The notes under the pieces: model-generated | What the model saw: the letters and a program-made list of their open reading frames with translations, nothing else | What the model was told of the DNA's origin: nothing | Databases searched by the model: none | Part shown: in pieces, positions 5,015 to 8,448 of the stretch | Position numbering within the stretch: the stretch's first letter is position 1 | How the letters are laid out: each line of letters opens with the position of its first letter | Source of the DNA: Anaerolineales bacterium | GTDB taxonomy: Bacteria > Chloroflexota > Anaerolineae > 4572-78 > J111 | NCBI GenBank assembly: GCA_012032575.1 | Contig: JAAUSP010000321.1 | Location: forward strand, 1-8,448 | DNA length: 8,448 nucleotides | Direction of reading: 5' to 3' | Program-made: the position numbers and the translations under genes

Positions 5015-7050
5015 TTTCAATGCCACCGCGACTGTGCAGCGGGCAAAACTGCGTTTGGGTACAATCAATTCACCCCCGGCGACCAGCAGAGCGCAGGGTT
5101 CGGCCACGCCGGGCAGATCAAACTTGGCCTGGGCTGCACTGGAACTAAACTGAGCCGGTTCCAACAAACCCAATTGGGTACTTTCGACAATGCGCAAGGG
5201 TAAATCCATCTGCCGGGCCAACTCCTGCAAACCCGGCTCGTCGGCCTTAAGGTCAGCCGTCGCCACCGCCGCCACCGCTTCAAGCGCCAGATTCGCTTCG
5301 GCCAGGGTCGCTTCCAGGGCTTCGCGCAGTTCGACGGCCGGCACACCCCGTTTGCAACCCAAACCGAGCACCAGCACCGGGGGCCGGTAAAGCACACTTT
5401 TGCGCTGTAAATGCTGGTGGTGGTCATCCAACAGCCGGTGGCTGATGATGAGTCCGGCGGCGTAGGCATCCACATCCAACTCGTCCAGCGTTTCGACCCA
5501 GGTCAGGTTATCAAAATCGCCCAGCCAATCGGTGAGTTGAGAGCGCAGAGCGGTCAGGGCCGGATCGAGATATATTCCCACCGTTTCGTCATTGACCAGG
5601 CAAGCGCTGGCATGGGTCAGAACACTGGTCGGGTCAATCTGCCAGCGCTTTCCCTCTGTCGTGGGAGGGAGATCGAGCGCGGGTTTGCCTTGCACCTCAC
5701 TGGCGGTGGTCACGGCAGCATAACCGCCGGTGATGGCCGCAAGCTGCCGGGCCAGTTCATTTGCTCCGGCCCGATGCCCCCCCAACAAGGGAATGACTGA
5801 CTCTCCCACTTCATCCATGCAAACCACCGCCGGGTCGCTGGCTTTGTGGCCCAGCAAAGGCGCAATTGCCCGCACCGCCACCCCGGCAGGCATCACCAGA
5901 ATCAGGTGGCTGTATTGGGGCCAGCAGCGCCGCACCTCAGCCAAAGCAGAACTGGAGTAGAGATTGGAGACAGCGTGCCCATTGGAGATTGGAGATTGGA
6001 GATTGGAGATTGGAGTTGAAGATAATCTCCAATCTCTAATCTCCTGTATAAATTTATCCGGCACAGCGAGGTCTGCTTTGAGTTCAGCCGCCAGCTTTGC
6101 CGCCAGTTGGCTTCCCCGGCGGGTCACGGCGATCACCACAGCTCCGCTGCGAGGGGAGCTGCTGCCGAAATGTTTCTCCCCGGCTACCGTACCGGCGGCT
6201 ACCTGACGTTCCTTACCCCGCTCAAAATCTTCGGCCCGCCGAAAGCGGTGGGTAAAGCTCTTGTCGTAGAGATGGCTGCTGGTCCGGCGTTCAGCGCCTT
6301 TGAGGCTGACTTCCAGGGCCGGACTGACCAAAATCAGGGCGTGTTTGGTATAGCCCGCCGCGCGGACCTTTTCGGCAATGTCGGCCAGCGTGCCGAGTAC
6401 ATAACTTTCGTCGGGCCAGGTCACTTTGTGAAACACGGCCACCGGCGTTTCCGGCTGATAACCGCCGCTGGCCAGCAAATCGTCCACCACGTGGCGGATA
6501 CGGCTGATGCTGAGATAAATCGCCAGCGACGCCCCGGCTGCGGCCAGGGTGCGCAAATCTTCCCTGGCCGGCATGGTGGTCCGGCCGGCGGTGCGGGTCA
6601 GAATAATCGTCTGGACCAAATCGGGGATGGTCAGTTCGACCTTGAGCCGGGCCGCCGCAGCGAAGGCGGCGGTGACGCCCGGCACCACTTCGTAGGGGAT
6701 GTGGTGATCTTCCAGGTGGACCATCTGTTCGTGGGTTGCGCCGTACAGAGCCGGGTCGCCGCTGTGAACACGGGCGACCACCCCGCCGCGCTGCGCCGTT
6801 TCGACCATCAGGGCCAAAATCTGGTCGAGATGCAAGCTGGACGAGCCAACAATTTGAGCCTCCGCTTTGCGGGCCAGGCCGGCCACACTTTCCTCCACCA
6901 GGCTGTCGGCGTAGAGAATCAAATCGGCCTGGGCAATCAAATCGCGCCCGCGCACCGTAATAAGGTCAGGCGCACCCGGCCCGCGCCGATGAAATAAACC
7001 GTGCCGGGTGAGGCAATGCTTCCAGTAAATTCTTTATCTATATTGATCAT
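5009..7050 (-). CDS. cbiF-cbiG: CbiF-CbiG fusion: cobalt-precorrin-4 C11-methyltransferase plus cobalt-precorrin-5A hydrolase, with one frameshift
   Basis: Restored length is 680 residues. Residues ~17-265 are Cbi[57 protein letters not shown], and the closing SHLYDKSFTHRFR. After a linker, residues ~300-680 are CbiG, which opens the lactone of cobalt-precorrin-5A and releases acetaldehyde. Its N-domain shows VIAVTRRGSQLA, MPAGVAVRAIAPLLGHKASDPAVV and LLGGHRAGANELAR; its C-domain shows LGLGCKRGVP, TADLKADEPGL and PGVAEPCALL. CbiG marks the anaerobic pathway. One base is missing near 6979-6980 (in a GGGCC stretch), inside the GAGPGAP SAM loop, so the literal frame begins only at GTG 6955. The ATG at 7050 overlaps the cbiL stop as ATGA. 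Residues ~336-357 are a repeat insertion. CbiF-CbiG fusion is plausible because the two act on consecutive intermediates. Confidence 0.9.
5981..6044. repeat. Heptamer hairpin (5 x ATTGGAG with 3-unit inverted partner) inside the CbiG coding region
   Basis: Five perfect ATTGGAG units (5981-6015), an 8-nt loop, then three units of the complement (6024-6044, one mismatch). The stem pairs 20 of 21 positions. It is in frame with cbiG and encodes a STPISNLQSPISNG-like segment between the conserved KFIQE strand and the SSALAEV helix of the CbiG N-domain. The 7-bp unit has no stop codon in any of the three frames on either strand. Confidence 0.82.
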
Positions 7051-7818
7051 TTTTCTTCTTCGCGTCCTCGCCTCATCGCCTCATCGCCATCTTTCCGCAC
7101 AATCAAGAGGGACAAATAGGGCCGCCGCTGCTTGTGCAGCGCCCGAACCTCCGGCCCTATGGCGATCAGTTCCTCCGGCATGCCGACTCTTTCAGCATAG
7201 AGGGTCGAGTCCAGCAGCCCCATTTCCTCGACCGCCGCCAAGATTTGGGGCAGCACCGGGCCGACTTTGAGCATGATGACGGTTTCGTAGTCGGTCAGCA
7301 GCCGGCGGAGTTGGGCCGCATCGGTTTCATAGCTGGCCGGCAGGATAGCCACCCGGTCGGAGGTGGCGCAGAGCAGGAATTGGCCACGAGCAGCGGCGGC
7401 GGCAAACGAGGTCACACCGGGGATAATTTCAATCCCAATCTGCGGATGGCGGGCGGCCAGTTCGCCCCAGATGTAGGTAAACGTGCCGTAAAGTAGGGGA
7501 TCGCCCAGCAGCAGATAAACGCCACGCGGGTTTTCCTGGCCCACAGCGGCCAGGCTTTGCCCAATCTGGTCAGCCGCGCCCTGCCAGGCGGCGACCAGTT
7601 GGGCCGGGTTGCGAGTCATCGGCAGAGTCAGTTCGACCACCTGCTGGCGCTCCGGGTGCAGCCAGGGTTGGGCAATCCGCAGGGCCAGGCTTTGTTCGCC
7701 GTCCTGGCTGCGCGGTACAAAAATCAGGCTGGCGGCTTCGATAGCCCGCAGCCCTTTGAGGGTAATCAATTCCGGATCGCCGGGGCCGAGCGACGGCGGT
7801 GAGATGAGGAGTAATCAA
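7047..7818 (-). CDS. cbiL: CbiL: cobalt-precorrin-2 C20-methyltransferase, with a frameshift near the start
   Basis: CbiL adds the C20 methyl group to cobalt-precorrin-2 using S-adenosylmethionine. Visible marks are ELITLKGLRAIEAASLIFVPRS, YLLLGDPLLYGTFTYIW, IEIIPGVTSFAAAAA, VAILPASY and VIMLKVGP. The glycine loop is split: the frame reads ITPHLTAV, then two bases appear to be missing near 7790-7791, then LGPGDPEL. Restoring them gives LTAVGLGPGDPELITLKG and 257 residues, normal for the family. The start I infer is TTG 7818 with AAAGGA 11 nt upstream, a somewhat long spacing; a literal reading would begin only at 7769. The C-terminus (DEAMRRGREEEK) is encoded by an octamer array, and the stop overlaps the next start (ATGA), so translation is coupled to cbiFG. 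Confidence 0.86.
7055..7088. repeat. Octamer array GATGAGGC forming the 3' end of cbiL
   Basis: About two and a half 8-bp units (GCCTCATC on the plus strand, 7070-7088), then a related GAGGACGCGAAGAAG stretch on the minus strand. It encodes the charged tail of CbiL and ends at the ATGA overlap with cbiFG. It belongs to the same sequence family as the hairpin at 7842-7907 (shared GAGGCGA and GGACGCGA words). No inverted arm is visible here. Confidence 0.65.
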
Positions 7819-7841
7819 TTTTATTATTATCCTTTCTTGAG

Positions 7842-7907
7842 GTGAGGCGAAGAGGCGGGGACGCGAGGAGGCGAGAAAGAGAATGTGTCCTCGCCTCCTC
7901 GCCTCAC
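7842..7907. repeat. Octamer hairpin (GAGGCGAG) in the cbiT-cbiL gap
   Basis: The 21-nt arm at 7842-7862 pairs with 7887-7907 at 19 of 21 positions. An alternative 13-bp perfect pairing joins 7863-7875 with 7890-7902, so two registers compete. The right arm contains the TGA of cbiT (7906-7904). The left end lies 7 nt from the AAAGGA site of cbiL (7830-7835). It fills most of the only real intergenic gap inside the cobalamin run, and could be an RNA-stabilising structure or an attenuator. Confidence 0.78.
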
Positions 7908-8448
7908 GAGTCATCGTGTCTCTTCTGCCATGTTATCATAAAAATCGGGTTGAGCGCTTCAAAGCGGAGCATGTCCAGAATGGGCGTGCCCCGGCTGATT
8001 TGCACCTGGGTGACGCGCGCGGTGGGCAGGCAGGCGCGGGCGAGGTGCAAATTTTCCAGGGTCGCCAGGTTGATGACCAGCCGCCCCCCGCGATGAAGTC
8101 GCTGCCGGGCCGTGTCAATAATTTCGGGCAATTTTTTATCGCTGCCGCCGACAAAAACGGCGTGGGGGTCGGGCCAATCACAGGTGGCTTCCGGGGCCAG
8201 CCCTTCGACCCAGTGAATATTGGCCGCCGGAAAACGGCGTAAATTTTCCTGGAAATGCTGGCTCAACTCGGCCCGCTTCTCGACAGCGTAAACGGTCGCC
8301 TCCGGCTGCGAGCGGGCCGCCTCGATGCTGACCGCGCCGCTCCCCGCGCCGATGTCCCCACAGAACTTCCCCCGGCCCCAGCCCCAATTCGGCCAGCGCC
8401 AGCAGCCGGACCTCCCGTTTGGTAATCTGCCCGGCAGAGGTCGAGAAG
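7904..8448 (-). CDS. cbiT: CbiT: cobalt-precorrin C15-methyltransferase (decarboxylating), partial at 5' end, with one frameshift
   Basis: The visible 180 residues cover most of CbiT, which methylates C15 and decarboxylates the acetate side chain at C12. The entry segment SAGQITKREVRLLALAELGL and the SAM loop VLWDIGAGSGAVSIEAA are diagnostic, followed by VYAVEKRAEL, HAVFVGGSDKKLPEII, LVINLATLENL and a normal C-terminus. One extra base in the C-run at 8356-8359 (G-run on the coding strand) breaks the frame inside WDIGAG; removing it restores the protein. The frame is open to the right edge. The F-S-T-S residues before AGQITKREVR resemble the linker of CbiE-CbiT (CobL-type) fusions, but the edge prevents a decision. 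TGA at 7906-7904 lies in the repeat that follows. Confidence 0.88.
   Translation of the reverse strand, partial: SRPLPGRLPNGRSGCWRWPNWGWGRGKFCGDIGAGSGAVSIEAARSQPEATVYAVEKRAELSQHFQENLRRFPAANIHWVEGLAPEATCDWPDPHAVFVGGSDKKLPEIIDTARQRLHRGGRLVINLATLENLHLARACLPTARVTQVQISRGTPILDMLRFEALNPIFMITWQKRHDDS

Noticed and set aside
4471..5148. Plus-strand open frame of 225 codons opposite cbiH and the end of cbiFG
   Set aside because: It crosses a gene junction and the heptamer arrays in antisense. The apparent Cys/Leu-rich peptide (MLRVACC) comes from repeat units.
6107..6997. Long plus-strand open frame of 296 codons opposite cbiFG
   Set aside because: It is antisense to well conserved CbiF/CbiG motifs, its translation has no family resemblance, and long antisense frames are expected at this GC content.
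2721..7907. CRISPR array
   Set aside because: Units are 7-8 bp and directly adjacent with no spacers, and the repeats at different loci differ.
3001..8359. Programmed ribosomal frameshifting as explanation of the five frame breaks
   Set aside because: The breaks need different shifts (one base missing, two missing, one extra) and none shows an X-XXY-YYZ slippery heptamer with a downstream structure at the right distance.
7819..8448. Cobalamin riboswitch for the cbi genes
   Set aside because: No B12-box-like conserved core was visible in any gap of the run. The operon start lies outside the window, where such an element would be expected.

Overview
The window (GC-rich, roughly 60%) looks like a bacterial chromosome, most probably from Chloroflexota (Anaerolineae/Caldilineae-like). 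That placement is an inference. It rests on the style of the SH3-domain lipoprotein with its Chloroflexota-like C-terminal region, on the short self-complementary tandem repeats at gene junctions, and on the gene fusions in the anaerobic cobalamin cluster. I could run no database search.

Layout. (1) Positions 1-1275, minus strand: a two-gene unit, a fumarylacetoacetate-hydrolase-family enzyme followed 2 nt later by an extended-SDR NAD-dependent epimerase/dehydratase that runs off the left edge. (2) 1276-1544: a divergent regulatory region with two good sigma70-type promoters facing away from each other. Between them lies a 130-bp palindromic, MITE-like element with an 11-bp direct duplication on each side. 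(3) 1545-2705, plus strand: a secreted lipoprotein with an SH3-like domain. (4) 2793-8448, minus strand: a corrin-ring gene run read right to left: cbiT (partial) - cbiL - cbiF/cbiG fusion - cbiH/precorrin-2 dehydrogenase fusion - cobA (SUMT).

How they work together. CobA makes precorrin-2 from uroporphyrinogen III. The Met8-like domain oxidises it to sirohydrochlorin. CbiL, CbiH, CbiF, CbiG and CbiT then methylate, contract and trim the ring. CbiG marks the anaerobic (early cobalt) route, so I use cbi names. CbiC, CbiD, CbiJ, CbiA and the chelatase are not in the window and may lie to the right.

Two features stand out. First, every gene junction, and two in-frame protein linkers, carries a short tandem array with a 7- or 8-bp period. 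The unit sequence differs from site to site, and the array often has an inverted partner that makes a hairpin. The arrays supply C-termini, stop codons, start codons and inter-domain linkers. Second, all five cobalamin genes carry one small indel each that breaks an otherwise well conserved protein, while the three genes on the left are intact. Sequencing or assembly error is the simplest explanation for the indels.
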